Origin: an uncultured Algibacter sp.
GTDB taxonomy: Bacteria; Bacteroidota; Bacteroidia; Flavobacteriales; Flavobacteriaceae
Direction of reading: 5' to 3'
Length of the DNA: 64,000 nucleotides
NCBI RefSeq assembly: GCF_947495925.1
Contig: NZ_CANMAU010000001.1
Span: forward strand, 663,523 to 727,522
Every line of letters starts with the position of its first letter. Position 1 is the first letter of the stretch. The notes under the pieces are model-generated. The model did not search any database and had not been told where the DNA came from. It worked only from the letters and a program-made list of their open reading frames with translations. Shown here in pieces: positions 47,949 to 55,976 of the stretch. Position numbers and translations under genes: made by a program.

Positions 47949-48403
47949 TGGGAAACAACATTCGCATCACGAAACAATTCTCTTTCGAAACAGGTCACGC
48001 ACTATATGGTTACGATGGAAAATGTAAAAATGTTCACGGTCATAGCTACAAGCTATCGGTAACCGTTATTGGTAAACCTATTACAGACAACACCCATGTA
48101 AAGTTTGGTATGGTTATAGATTTTGGCGATCTCAAAAAAATTGTAAAAGAAGAAATTGTAAATGTTTTTGATCACGCCACCGTATTCAATAAAAACACCC
48201 CGCATGTAGAGTTGGCAAAAGAATTATCAGACCGCGGACATAATGTGCTGCTCGTAGATTACCAACCTACAAGCGAAATGATGGTTTTAGATTTTGCCAA
48301 AAAAATTAACAAAAGGCTACCAATTCACATAAAACTACACTCCTTAAAACTTCAGGAAACCGACACTTCATTTGCAGAGTGGTTTGAGTATGACAATATT
48401 TAG
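47948..48403 (+). CDS. queD: 6-carboxytetrahydropterin synthase
   Basis: Converts dihydroneopterin triphosphate to 6-carboxytetrahydropterin in queuosine (7-deazaguanine) synthesis. 151 residues. Zinc ligands His17 (FETGHALYG), His30 and His32 (NVHGHSYKL), catalytic Cys26 in GKCKNVHGH, and the C-terminal LQETDTSFAEW. Other queuosine genes are not in the window. The stop codon touches an intergenic repeat element. Confidence 0.93.
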   Translation: MGNNIRITKQFSFETGHALYGYDGKCKNVHGHSYKLSVTVIGKPITDNTHVKFGMVIDFGDLKKIVKEEIVNVFDHATVFNKNTPHVELAKELSDRGHNVLLVDYQPTSEMMVLDFAKKINKRLPIHIKLHSLKLQETDTSFAEWFEYDNI

Positions 48404-48492
48404 GGCGTTACCCCAAGGGTCGGGCTTTCCGCTGTGTCTTTCTTGCCGAAAAGGCAAAAAAGGCTGCCGCTGCAATCCCTAACCTTGTTAGG
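48403..48492 (+). repeat. Intergenic structured repeat element, copy 1
   Basis: Starts GGGCGTTACCCC, contains GGTCGGGCTTTCCGCT and ends with the hairpin CCTAAC/GTTAGG. Outer TTAGGG-like and CCCTAA ends can pair. It is GC-rich compared with its surroundings and starts at the queD stop codon. A diverged copy lies at 62582-62656 on the other strand. I recall similar GGGCTTTCCGCT elements in many Bacteroidota genomes. Confidence 0.6.
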
Positions 48493-48648
48493 TATCATAG
48501 CTTTTTTTACAGACAGAAGATATTTTGTTGCTTTTTAGAATGGTTCGTTTAACGTGTTTGTATACGGTTTGTTGCGTGGTTAAGTAACTTAGTTAACAAA
48601 TAAAAACCGAATAAAAAATCCGTGAGGACTTTTGTAAATAGGCTAGAA

Positions 48649-49320
48649 CTAGCAATAAATTATATACGGAGTTGGTAGTTTTTTTATTATAAAATACTTA
48701 GATAGCAGATTATGTTTTTGTCCATTAAATTCAACTTCGGGTTCAGTTTTCTCAATTTTTTCAATTATTTTAAAGGCTGTTTGTTGAATTAAAGATTCAA
48801 AATCTTCGGTTCGATATTCTTTAAATCCATATTTAGTAAAGTTGAGTGTTTGTCCTTCAATAAAAGGTCTAAACGAAACAATTAATATTCCATTTTTGTT
48901 TAATACTCTATAAACCTCTTCTAATGCCTTTACTGGATTTTTCCAAAAGTAAATGGTGTTAATTGTGCATATTTTATCAAACGTTTCATCCCAAACAGGT
49001 ATTTTCTCAACATCTGCATCAAATAAATCTACATGTCCTGTTTCTATTAGAGAGCTATTATTTTTTTTAGCTTCAGTTATCATAGTCTCAGAAATATCAA
49101 TCCCAGTAAAGGATATTCTTGAACCATAGTTAAGAATATCCTTTATAAAGTTGCCATTTCCCAACCCAATTTCTAAAACAGATTCATTGTCTTTTATTTT
49201 TAGCAATTCATATGTAGTTCTACTTATGAATTCATTCATGGTATTCATGCCTAAAGCAACATTAATTCCAAGTTTCCCAGAGGGATTGGCTAACTGTTTT
49301 GCAATTTTTTCAAAATTCAT
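48649..49320 (-). CDS. Class I SAM-dependent methyltransferase
   Basis: 223 residues with a Rossmann methyltransferase fold. Motif I is VLEIGLGNGNF near 46-56; then FTGIDISETMI, the acidic DVEKIPVWDETFDKI region and the motif III-like VLNKNGILIVSF. Substrate unknown (a small molecule is likely). It lies 8 nt after the VOC gene, so the two are probably co-transcribed. Confidence 0.87.
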   Translation of the reverse strand: MNFEKIAKQLANPSGKLGINVALGMNTMNEFISRTTYELLKIKDNESVLEIGLGNGNFIKDILNYGSRISFTGIDISETMITEAKKNNSSLIETGHVDLFDADVEKIPVWDETFDKICTINTIYFWKNPVKALEEVYRVLNKNGILIVSFRPFIEGQTLNFTKYGFKEYRTEDFESLIQQTAFKIIEKIEKTEPEVEFNGQKHNLLSKYFIIKKLPTPYIIYC

Positions 49321-49328
49321 TTAGCAAT

Positions 49329-49793
49329 TTATTCTGGAGTTTCAGAAAATGTTAAAACAAACCCATTTATATCCATTATAGCAAATTCATTGGTGCCGTA
49401 GAAAGTTTTGTTTATTGGCTTTATTACCGTAACCTTATCAGATATTTTACTATAATAATCATGTATGTTTTTTATCCGAATGTAAAAGGTTAACGCACCT
49501 CCAACTTGCATTGGTTCTATTTCTTTGTATTCATTTTTTAATGATTTTTCTTCCTGAAACATAAGGCCTACATTATCTAGCATTACATAACCCCATTCAA
49601 ATTGACCTGATTCAGGATTTGTATCTATTAATTTAAAACCTAGACTGTCTATGTAATAATCTAAGGTTGCGCTTACGTCTTTTACCATTATGTTTGGTAT
49701 AAGAGATTCTAATTTTGCCATATTGTTGTTTTTAGTTTGAGAATAAGATTTAATAGAGGAGCTAATAAGAACTGCCATCAAAAAATATTGCAT
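49329..49793 (-). CDS. VOC-family (glyoxalase/bleomycin-resistance fold) protein
   Basis: One VOC repeat pair: LIPNIMVKDVSATLDYYIDS, then YVMLDNVGLMFQEE, ALTFYIRIKNI and FAIMDINGFVLTFSE. Family members bind a metal and act on, or sequester, small toxic molecules. From the first ATG (154 residues) it begins with a plausible signal peptide MQYFLMAVLISSSIKSYSQ; an internal ATG at 49721 gives the ordinary cytoplasmic form MAKLESLIP. Both starts are possible. Confidence 0.82.
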   Translation of the reverse strand: MQYFLMAVLISSSIKSYSQTKNNNMAKLESLIPNIMVKDVSATLDYYIDSLGFKLIDTNPESGQFEWGYVMLDNVGLMFQEEKSLKNEYKEIEPMQVGGALTFYIRIKNIHDYYSKISDKVTVIKPINKTFYGTNEFAIMDINGFVLTFSETPE

Positions 49794-49856
49794 AATTATT
49801 TTTATGACAAATGTAAAAGTTAAGAATGGGTTAAGTTTTGTAAAAAAACGACAACG

Positions 49857-50606
49857 TTATAATTCAGAAGGATTTAGGCCAGATAGCCTATTTGATTCTT
49901 TGGTAAGGTGAGAATGGTCAAAATAACCATTATCAAAAGCTATGCTTAATAAACTCAAGTTTGGATTTTCTATGATGCTATCTTTGGCTTTGTTAAAACG
50001 AATTATAGAATGATATTCTTTCATGGTAATTCCAACGATTGTTTTAAAACGTCTTTCCAATTGTCTCAAACTTATACAATGATCTTTAGCGATTAAACCC
50101 AAATCTAGTTCTCTATAATTAGCACGTATAGATTCACAAACCGAGCGCTCTAATTTGTTTACATTTTTAGCTGTCCAATTTATTTCGGCTGTTAAAAAAC
50201 TATTAATTAATTGCATTTTTTCAAAATGACATTTTTTTTCAATAAGCTCTTCTAAAAATGAATTGTTAAGTTTAGGAAATAGGTTTGATGCATTTATAGC
50301 TGTGTCTTTTATTTCTGAAAGTGGAATACTCGAGATGGAATTAAACTGACCAGTTTTAAATCTAACCCCAAGAGTTTCTGAATTTTTCTTTGAAACTACT
50401 TTTTTGAATTTAGTCATCATTCCTGAAATCCGAATTTCATTTCCAGAGTTCAACTGCATTTGTTTACCGAGTTCAAAAATAATATCAACATATCCATCTG
50501 GTAAAATTCTAGACTCTCTTTCCTGTCCATTGTTTGTTGCTATCCAAATGGTATCAACAATTGAATTCAAATTTTTAGATGGTATGTATTCTTTATAGCT
50601 CAACAC
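49857..50606 (-). CDS. AraC-family transcriptional regulator, soluble
   Basis: About 250 residues: an N-terminal sensor domain of the DUF6597 type (YKEYIPSKNLNSIVDTIW, RILPDGYVDIIFELG) and an AraC helix-turn-helix at 165-250 (LGLIAKDHCISLRQLERRFK, then LLSIAFDNGYFDHSHLTKE). No ATG is available; GTG at 50606 or TTG at 50636. A TAACTTTG promoter-like box at 50616-50609 would place transcription after 50606, so the start is uncertain. It probably regulates the VOC-methyltransferase pair downstream. Confidence 0.82.
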   Translation of the reverse strand: MLSYKEYIPSKNLNSIVDTIWIATNNGQERESRILPDGYVDIIFELGKQMQLNSGNEIRISGMMTKFKKVVSKKNSETLGVRFKTGQFNSISSIPLSEIKDTAINASNLFPKLNNSFLEELIEKKCHFEKMQLINSFLTAEINWTAKNVNKLERSVCESIRANYRELDLGLIAKDHCISLRQLERRFKTIVGITMKEYHSIIRFNKAKDSIIENPNLSLLSIAFDNGYFDHSHLTKESNRLSGLNPSEL

Positions 50607-50674
50607 TTCAAAGTTATAACGAAAATATAAAAGCAACTTTAGTAACTTGTAAAAGTCACTTTTTTTTAAATGAT

Positions 50675-51190
50675 TTATTTTCGAATAGGTATCATATTAG
50701 AAGTGTCTACAGGGAAACTATCATATTTATTATACAATTTTAAATATTTTTCAGGGTTAATAGGTACTTCATTTAAGGTTTCATGTAAGCCTTTAAAAAA
50801 ACCTTCTCGTTTTTGAGATGGGTTAAAAATTAAGGTCAGTTTTACAGTTTTATCCGTGTCATTTTTAAATCCGTGAGGTGTAAATCTTGGAACGTAAGCA
50901 ACAGTTCCAGGTTTGGCTTTGTACTCTTCTTTGCCAACTTGCATGGTTAACTCCCCTTCATTTACAATGAAAGTTTCATCCATAAATCTGTGGTAATGTA
51001 GTTTTGCACCAATTGCCATTGGCGGAAGCGTAATTTCATATACACCTAATTGGTCATTGGACATTTCACTAGTAACCTTAAATGTAATAGAGATACTACT
51101 TAATTCTAATTTCTCGCCTTCATTCGGTTGAATTATAGATGCATTACTCTCTAATTCATCTTCAAAATAATTTTCTTTAGTAAGATTCAT
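50675..51190 (-). CDS. Cupin-domain protein
   Basis: 171 residues with a single cupin barrel. Metal-binding set His65, His67 (KLHYHRFMDETF), Glu72 and His106 (RFTPHGF); motif GELTMQVGKEEYKAKPG in between. Possibly a dioxygenase, isomerase or binding protein; substrate unknown. It starts 3 nt after the azoreductase stop, so both form one operon driven by the sigma-type promoter at 51834. Confidence 0.85.
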   Translation of the reverse strand: MNLTKENYFEDELESNASIIQPNEGEKLELSSISITFKVTSEMSNDQLGVYEITLPPMAIGAKLHYHRFMDETFIVNEGELTMQVGKEEYKAKPGTVAYVPRFTPHGFKNDTDKTVKLTLIFNPSQKREGFFKGLHETLNEVPINPEKYLKLYNKYDSFPVDTSNMIPIRK

Positions 51191-51193
51191 AGT

Positions 51194-51805
51194 TTATTTT
51201 TTTAATGATTGATTTATGTCGTTTTGTAATACAAGTATATTTTGATTCATCATGTTATGTTCACTTGTTCCTTCTAGTGAAAATATGTTTTGCGTTTTTA
51301 CACCCATATGCGCTAAAATTGCTTTTAGATAAGGTTCTTGAAAATCATATTGTTCCATTAACGTGCCTTTATAACTACCACCTTTTGCTGTTATGATAAA
51401 TGCAATCTTATTTTCTAGTAATCCGTAATAACCATTCTCGTTAATATTAAAAGTGTGTCCAATTCTCACAATTTGGTCTAAATACGCTTTAAGGTTTGAA
51501 GGAATATTTAAATTGTATAATGGACTACTAATTAGGATTTCATTAGCTGATTTTAATTCTGTTATAAGCTCATCAGACAATGCAGTAGCTTTTTTACTTT
51601 CATTGGTCATAAATTCTTCAGAAGTATAAAAGCCTTCAATAGTATCATTTTTTATATGTGGAATGTTTTGTTTCGCTAAATCTCTGCGAATAACTATACC
51701 ATCCGGATTTTCTATTATCCATTTTTTTTCAAAAAAATCTGCCAATTTTCTTGAGTGTGAGCCAACAATTCTAGAACTACAATCTATTCTTAATAATTTT
51801 TTCAT
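51194..51805 (-). CDS. FMN-dependent NADH:quinone/azo reductase
   Basis: Flavodoxin-like oxidoreductase of the AzoR/AcpD family, 203 residues. The FMN phosphate loop is at the start (LLRIDCSSRIVGSHSRKLAD), then SSPLYNLNIPSNLKAYLDQ and FIITAKGGSY. It reduces quinones by two electrons, guarding against redox-cycling compounds. It leads an operon with the cupin gene, behind a TGTCACA-type promoter predicted to be read by the sigma factor next door. Confidence 0.9.
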   Translation of the reverse strand: MKKLLRIDCSSRIVGSHSRKLADFFEKKWIIENPDGIVIRRDLAKQNIPHIKNDTIEGFYTSEEFMTNESKKATALSDELITELKSANEILISSPLYNLNIPSNLKAYLDQIVRIGHTFNINENGYYGLLENKIAFIITAKGGSYKGTLMEQYDFQEPYLKAILAHMGVKTQNIFSLEGTSEHNMMNQNILVLQNDINQSLKK

Positions 51806-51833
51806 CTATTGATATTTTATGTTCAATAGATTG

Positions 51834-51859
51834 ACAAATTGGAAAGGAAAAATGTGACA
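51834..51859 (-). promoter_or_regulatory. ECF41-type promoter of the azoreductase-cupin operon
   Basis: The minus strand reads TGTCACA (51859-51853), 15 nt, then TGTC (51837-51834), about 30 nt before the ATG. TGTCACA with GTC downstream is the published ECF41 sigma promoter pattern. Confidence 0.65.
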
Positions 51860-51863
51860 GATT

Positions 51864-52694
51864 TTATATAGAAAGTGATTTTAGCTTATCTGGATCGACT
51901 ATGGAATAAATGCCATTAATCTTTGTTTTATCAAATTCAAAAACTTGACAATTGTATAATACTCCATTTTTGTAAAATAAAATTGCAGGCTGATGATTTA
52001 TGTAGCTATATTTAGTTTTTAATCCAGTTAAAAAAGCTCTATAAACATAAAGTAGTAGTTTAGAGGTACTTGTTATACCACTTGTTAATTCTCTAACTAC
52101 TTTAATGTTTTTTCCTCCATCTGCAGCCAATAATATATCTTTAGATAATAATTTTTCTAAAGCAGACATGTTTCCATTTTGCATTGCTTCAATGTATAGC
52201 TTCAAATTATGGGTTTCATTTTTCTGAATAATATGGTTTTTTGTTTTGCTATTATTCAATTTAATTTTGGCTCTACTTAATAATTTTCTTGAATTTTCAA
52301 TTGTAAAACCAATGGTTTCAGCAATTTCTTTATGAGAATAGTCAAAAGCCACTTTTAAAATAAAAACGGCTCGTTCTTTTGCCGTTAATTTTTCTAGAAG
52401 TGTTAACATTGAATAAGATAAAATCTCATTGTAATTGATGTTGTCATCTGCATTTTCGGTTGAAAGTGGTTCCGGAAGCCAAACATTAGTAGCTGTTGTT
52501 TTACTCTTTCTTTTTTTTACATTAATAGATTGATTGATGACAGACTTGATTAAATAACCAATTTCATTTTCAATATGCTTTTTGTCAATTATCAAATACT
52601 TTACAAGAATATCTTGAATAGTATCTTTCGCATCTTCAGAAGAACCAAGGATGTTATATGCAAATGGAAACAGTATGTCGTGATAATTTTTCAA
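51864..52694 (-). CDS. ECF41-type sigma factor with SnoaL-like C-terminus
   Basis: 276-residue extracytoplasmic function sigma factor. Region 2 lies at about 5-68, region 4 at about 95-150 (LTAKERAVFILKVAFDYSHK, then EIAETIGFTIENSRKLLSRA). The three ECF41 hallmarks are present: WLPEP (72-76) in the linker, DGGK (192-195) and DPDKL (267-271) in the NTF2/SnoaL-like extension that controls activity without an anti-sigma factor. Start is TTG at 52694. It is preceded by a TGTCACG...TGTC promoter like that of the azoreductase, so autoregulation is likely. Confidence 0.9.
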   Translation of the reverse strand: MKNYHDILFPFAYNILGSSEDAKDTIQDILVKYLIIDKKHIENEIGYLIKSVINQSINVKKRKSKTTATNVWLPEPLSTENADDNINYNEILSYSMLTLLEKLTAKERAVFILKVAFDYSHKEIAETIGFTIENSRKLLSRAKIKLNNSKTKNHIIQKNETHNLKLYIEAMQNGNMSALEKLLSKDILLAADGGKNIKVVRELTSGITSTSKLLLYVYRAFLTGLKTKYSYINHQPAILFYKNGVLYNCQVFEFDKTKINGIYSIVDPDKLKSLSI

Positions 52695-52721
52695 TTCTAA
52701 ATTTTGTGTGTTAGAAACTAA

Positions 52722-52748
52722 GACAATTCAACTTATAAAAACGTGACA
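52722..52748 (-). promoter_or_regulatory. ECF41-type promoter of the sigma gene
   Basis: The minus strand reads TGTCACG (52748-52742), 16 nt, then TGTC (52725-52722), 27 nt before the TTG start. It differs by one base in the -35 element from the azoreductase promoter, and both have TTTTT directly after the -35 region. Confidence 0.6.
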
Positions 52749-52804
52749 GATTAATTGTTAAAATAATATAGAAGATGTTTATTTTAGATAGAACAGTAAT
52801 GAAT

Positions 52805-53374
52805 CTATTCATCAAAAATATCGCTATATTCAGTTTCTATTTTTAATTTGTTCCATTTCTCTTTCCATCTCTTGTTTTTTATTCTAGCATTGTAAATAGC
52901 CAAATCAAATTTTGGTGTGGGTCTGACCAAAAGGTTAAATAAGTCTTCCAAACCATAAGGTGCTATATATTCAATTTGGTTTTCAAGATTCAGTCTTACA
53001 GCTATTGAAGTTGCAGTTTCAGGCCAAAAAGAAATAGCATGATTACAATTAGTATATTGTTGGTGTCCGTTTCTAATATGCATTATTGCCTGATTTTTAA
53101 CAGACCATTTTAGATCCGAATTCAGTTTTCGTAACTTGTTTTCTATTTGCAAGTCATATTCTTTACTCAAGTTTGATGTATCAAAGTATATAATATCAAT
53201 ATCATTAAGTTCAGTTCTGTCTTTTTTATGTTTTTCATCCCAAACTTTGTTTCTTACAAAACCAGCTCCAATCCAACAATCATTCAAGTTTAAATCTCTA
53301 ACAATTTTCAAAATGTTAGTCATCCAAATATCATTTTCAATGATTTCTATTAGTTTGTTTTCTAATTTTTGCAT
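52805..53374 (-). CDS. Nucleotidyltransferase-fold protein (DUF925-like)
   Basis: About 189 residues. The segment WIGAGFVRNKVWDEKHKK followed by ELNDIDIIYFD carries the G-G/A and D-x-D pattern of the nucleotidyltransferase fold, with Asp pairs near 59-61 of the preferred protein. FWPETATSIAVRL and YGLEDLFNLLVRPTP are typical of this bacterial group. The substrate is unknown. The frame opens at a TTG (53416); ATG 53374 is preferred. It is separate from the sigma factor gene. Confidence 0.82.
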   Translation of the reverse strand: MQKLENKLIEIIENDIWMTNILKIVRDLNLNDCWIGAGFVRNKVWDEKHKKDRTELNDIDIIYFDTSNLSKEYDLQIENKLRKLNSDLKWSVKNQAIMHIRNGHQQYTNCNHAISFWPETATSIAVRLNLENQIEYIAPYGLEDLFNLLVRPTPKFDLAIYNARIKNKRWKEKWNKLKIETEYSDIFDE

Positions 53375-53537
53375 TTTTCTAATTACTGCCAATGCAAAAA
53401 TAAAGTTCTGTTTCAATGAACTTTATCGATGGCTAAACGAATCTATCGTTTTTTTCTGACAAAGTCAAGCAGTAAAAGTCGTTTACGAATAATTATTCCA
53501 AAGGTACCTGCCTTCTCAAGAATTATTATATTTACAC

Positions 53538-54290
53538 ATGCAAATTCCTAAAGGAAAAAAAATATACTTCGCTTCAGATAACCATTTAGGAGCTCCAACA
53601 AAAGAAGCCTCTTTTCCTCGAGAAAAGAAATTTGTCGCCTGGTTAGATGAAGTCAAAGAAGATGCCGCAGCGATATTCCTTTTAGGGGATTTATTCGATT
53701 TCTGGATGGAGTTTAAAACCGTAGTCCCAAAAGGATTTACCAGAACCTTGGGTAAACTAGCAGAAATTAGTGATTCTGGAATCCCTATTTACTATTTTGT
53801 CGGTAATCATGACTTATGGATGAATGGTTATTTTGAAGAAGAACTCAATATTCCTGTTTACCATAAACCCAAAGAATTCACTTTTAATGATAAAACCTTT
53901 TTTATAGGTCACGGCGATGGTTTAGGCCCTGGCGACAAGGGCTATAAACGCATGAAAAAAGTATTTACAAACCCATTTTGTAAATGGTTATTTAGGTGGC
54001 TACATCCAGATTTAGGTGTACGAATGGCACAGCATTTATCTATTAAAAACAAACTCATATCAGGTGATGAGGATGCTAAATTTTTGGGGGAAGATAATGA
54101 GTGGCTCGTTCAATATTGCAAACGCAAATTAAAAGACAAACACCGCGATTACTTTGTATTTGGGCACAGACACCTACCTTTAAATATTGACCTTAATGAG
54201 ACTTCTAAATATGTCAATTTAGGCGACTGGATTCAGTATTATACTTATGGTGTTTTTGACGGTAAGACCATGGAATTAAAAAAATATTAA
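53538..54290 (+). CDS. lpxH: UDP-2,3-diacylglucosamine diphosphatase
   Basis: Calcineurin-like phosphoesterase of 250 residues that makes lipid X from UDP-2,3-diacylglucosamine in lipid A synthesis at the inner membrane. Metal ligands: Asp14 and His16 (SDNHLG), Asp51 (LLGDLFDFW), Asn90 and His91 (GNHDLW), His124 (GHGDGLGPG), His209 and His211 (GHRHLP). The LGDLFDFW motif and length separate it from other phosphoesterases. It starts 121 nt past the divergent nucleotidyltransferase gene. Confidence 0.9.
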   Translation: MQIPKGKKIYFASDNHLGAPTKEASFPREKKFVAWLDEVKEDAAAIFLLGDLFDFWMEFKTVVPKGFTRTLGKLAEISDSGIPIYYFVGNHDLWMNGYFEEELNIPVYHKPKEFTFNDKTFFIGHGDGLGPGDKGYKRMKKVFTNPFCKWLFRWLHPDLGVRMAQHLSIKNKLISGDEDAKFLGEDNEWLVQYCKRKLKDKHRDYFVFGHRHLPLNIDLNETSKYVNLGDWIQYYTYGVFDGKTMELKKY

Positions 54291-54300
54291 ACGACATCTA

Positions 54301-55167
54301 ATGAAAACTACGATTCTCTTTTTTCTTTTATGCTTCGCAATAAATTTAACGTCAGCACAAGAAACTATAAGCGGCACAATGCAACATGACAATATAGAGC
54401 GTATTCATCAAATATATATTCCCAGTTCCTATTCTAAGCAAAATTCAGCACCATTATTATTACTTATTCATGGTTATAGTGAGCCTTCCAAATGGATTTT
54501 AAAATACACGCAATTTCAACCTCTAGCTGAAAAGTATGGTTTCATAATAGCATGTCCTGAAGGAAACATAAATGGAGCCAACGTACCTGCCTGGAATTTT
54601 TTTAATATTAATGAGAACGGACAAATAAAGGATGTAGATTATATAAATTCTTTTTTAGATAAACTAATAGACGATTATGCTATAGACGAAAAAAGAGTTT
54701 ACATAACAGGGTTTTCTCAAGGTGGTCATATGAGTTTTATAGCAGGTTGTCTTTTAAATAGTAGGATTGCAGCAATTGCACCTGTTTCTGGCACATTGCC
54801 GGCTTCAAATTTATTTAAGTGCTCGCTGGCACATAATACGCCTGCCATAATAATTAATGGAGATAACGATAATGCCGTTCCATATTCGGGAAATCAGTAT
54901 GGAATGTCTGTTAGTGAATCCATAAAAGTTTGGGTAGATTATAATAAATGTAATGAAACACCAGTAATTTCATCTGTGCCAGACGCTAATCTTAATGATG
55001 AACAAACCATTGAAAAACATGAATACCTCGATAATAAAGGTAATCCTAATGTTGTACATTATAAAGTTGTTGGAGGTACACATTTATGGCCAGGACGCGA
55101 AGGAAATACAAGTTTTGAAGCTACACCGGTAATTTGGAAATTCTTATCTCAATTTAGTCTAGAGTAA
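54301..55167 (+). CDS. Secreted polyhydroxybutyrate-depolymerase/feruloyl-esterase-like hydrolase
   Basis: 288 residues with a signal peptide ending LTSAQ. Alpha/beta hydrolase of the LpqC type: oxyanion LLLIHGYSEPSKW, nucleophile Ser139 in TGFSQGGHMS, Asp in IINGDNDNAVPY and His in GGTHLWPG. Family members cleave polyester or aromatic esters outside the cell. The substrate here is open. It follows lpxH after 10 nt, so co-transcription is likely, without a clear link in function. Confidence 0.84.
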   Translation: MKTTILFFLLCFAINLTSAQETISGTMQHDNIERIHQIYIPSSYSKQNSAPLLLLIHGYSEPSKWILKYTQFQPLAEKYGFIIACPEGNINGANVPAWNFFNINENGQIKDVDYINSFLDKLIDDYAIDEKRVYITGFSQGGHMSFIAGCLLNSRIAAIAPVSGTLPASNLFKCSLAHNTPAIIINGDNDNAVPYSGNQYGMSVSESIKVWVDYNKCNETPVISSVPDANLNDEQTIEKHEYLDNKGNPNVVHYKVVGGTHLWPGREGNTSFEATPVIWKFLSQFSLE

Positions 55168-55321
55168 ACCTATTGGTTTTGTATTTATTATTGTTACATA
55201 ATTTAGGAACACAGGTTAGCAAACTAAATAAGTCACAGATATAAAGTCCTCGCCAATTTTTGCATGTAGGTGATTATTAAGACTAAAACATATGGTGTTG
55301 TGTCAAATGTTTTTTGGAGTT

Positions 55322-55888
55322 TTAATTAGACTTTCTTTCTAATTGAATAATTAAAACTCCAAAAATAATTTCAACAATTCCACCTATAATTGCACCCACA
55401 TGAAAAGCTTGATACGAAATCAAGCAAAACATTCCAGATACCGTCAATAAAAGCCCTAAAATCCAATATATTTTCATGCCATAAATTGATTGGAATATTA
55501 AATACCTTGCTCCAATTATCATAAGCATAACCGGAAAAAACCACTTTTTTTCTATATGGAATATCGAATACGCCATAAAAAGTCCAATAAACAGAATTGC
55601 AGTACTTTCAAAAGCCAAAAAAGCGAGTGGATTATTTTTTTGGTGTTTCCCTATTCTATGAAATAGCTTTGCGGAAAATATTCCTAATGGGTAGATTAAC
55701 ATTCCTCCTATAAAAAAAGTTAAAACACTTATTTCCTCTGTTGAATAAGTTCCAACTATTCCAGAGACAAACCATATAATACTTGAAACTAAAACTCCTG
55801 TTCCGCCTCCCACGTAGGCAACACACATATCTTTTTGTAATTCTTTAAATTTCATTGCTAAATAACTTCTTTTAAAATCGCTTTTCAA
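55322..55888 (-). CDS. Small polytopic membrane protein
   Basis: 188 residues with about six hydrophobic helices and the conserved-looking segment DMCVAYVGGGTGVLVSSIIW near the start, which I associate with the DUF7010 family (uncertain). Function unknown. An internal ATG at 55855 (MKFKELQKDM) may be the true start. It is flanked by gaps of 154 and 88 nt, probably a single-gene unit. Confidence 0.72.
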   Translation of the reverse strand: MKSDFKRSYLAMKFKELQKDMCVAYVGGGTGVLVSSIIWFVSGIVGTYSTEEISVLTFFIGGMLIYPLGIFSAKLFHRIGKHQKNNPLAFLAFESTAILFIGLFMAYSIFHIEKKWFFPVMLMIIGARYLIFQSIYGMKIYWILGLLLTVSGMFCLISYQAFHVGAIIGGIVEIIFGVLIIQLERKSN

Positions 55889-55976
55889 CGCATAATTCTC
55901 CCCTACTCAAGGCACGAAATATAGTTTATAAAACTAATAATCAACCTTTTCCAATAACATCTCCGTTTAAAACAAA

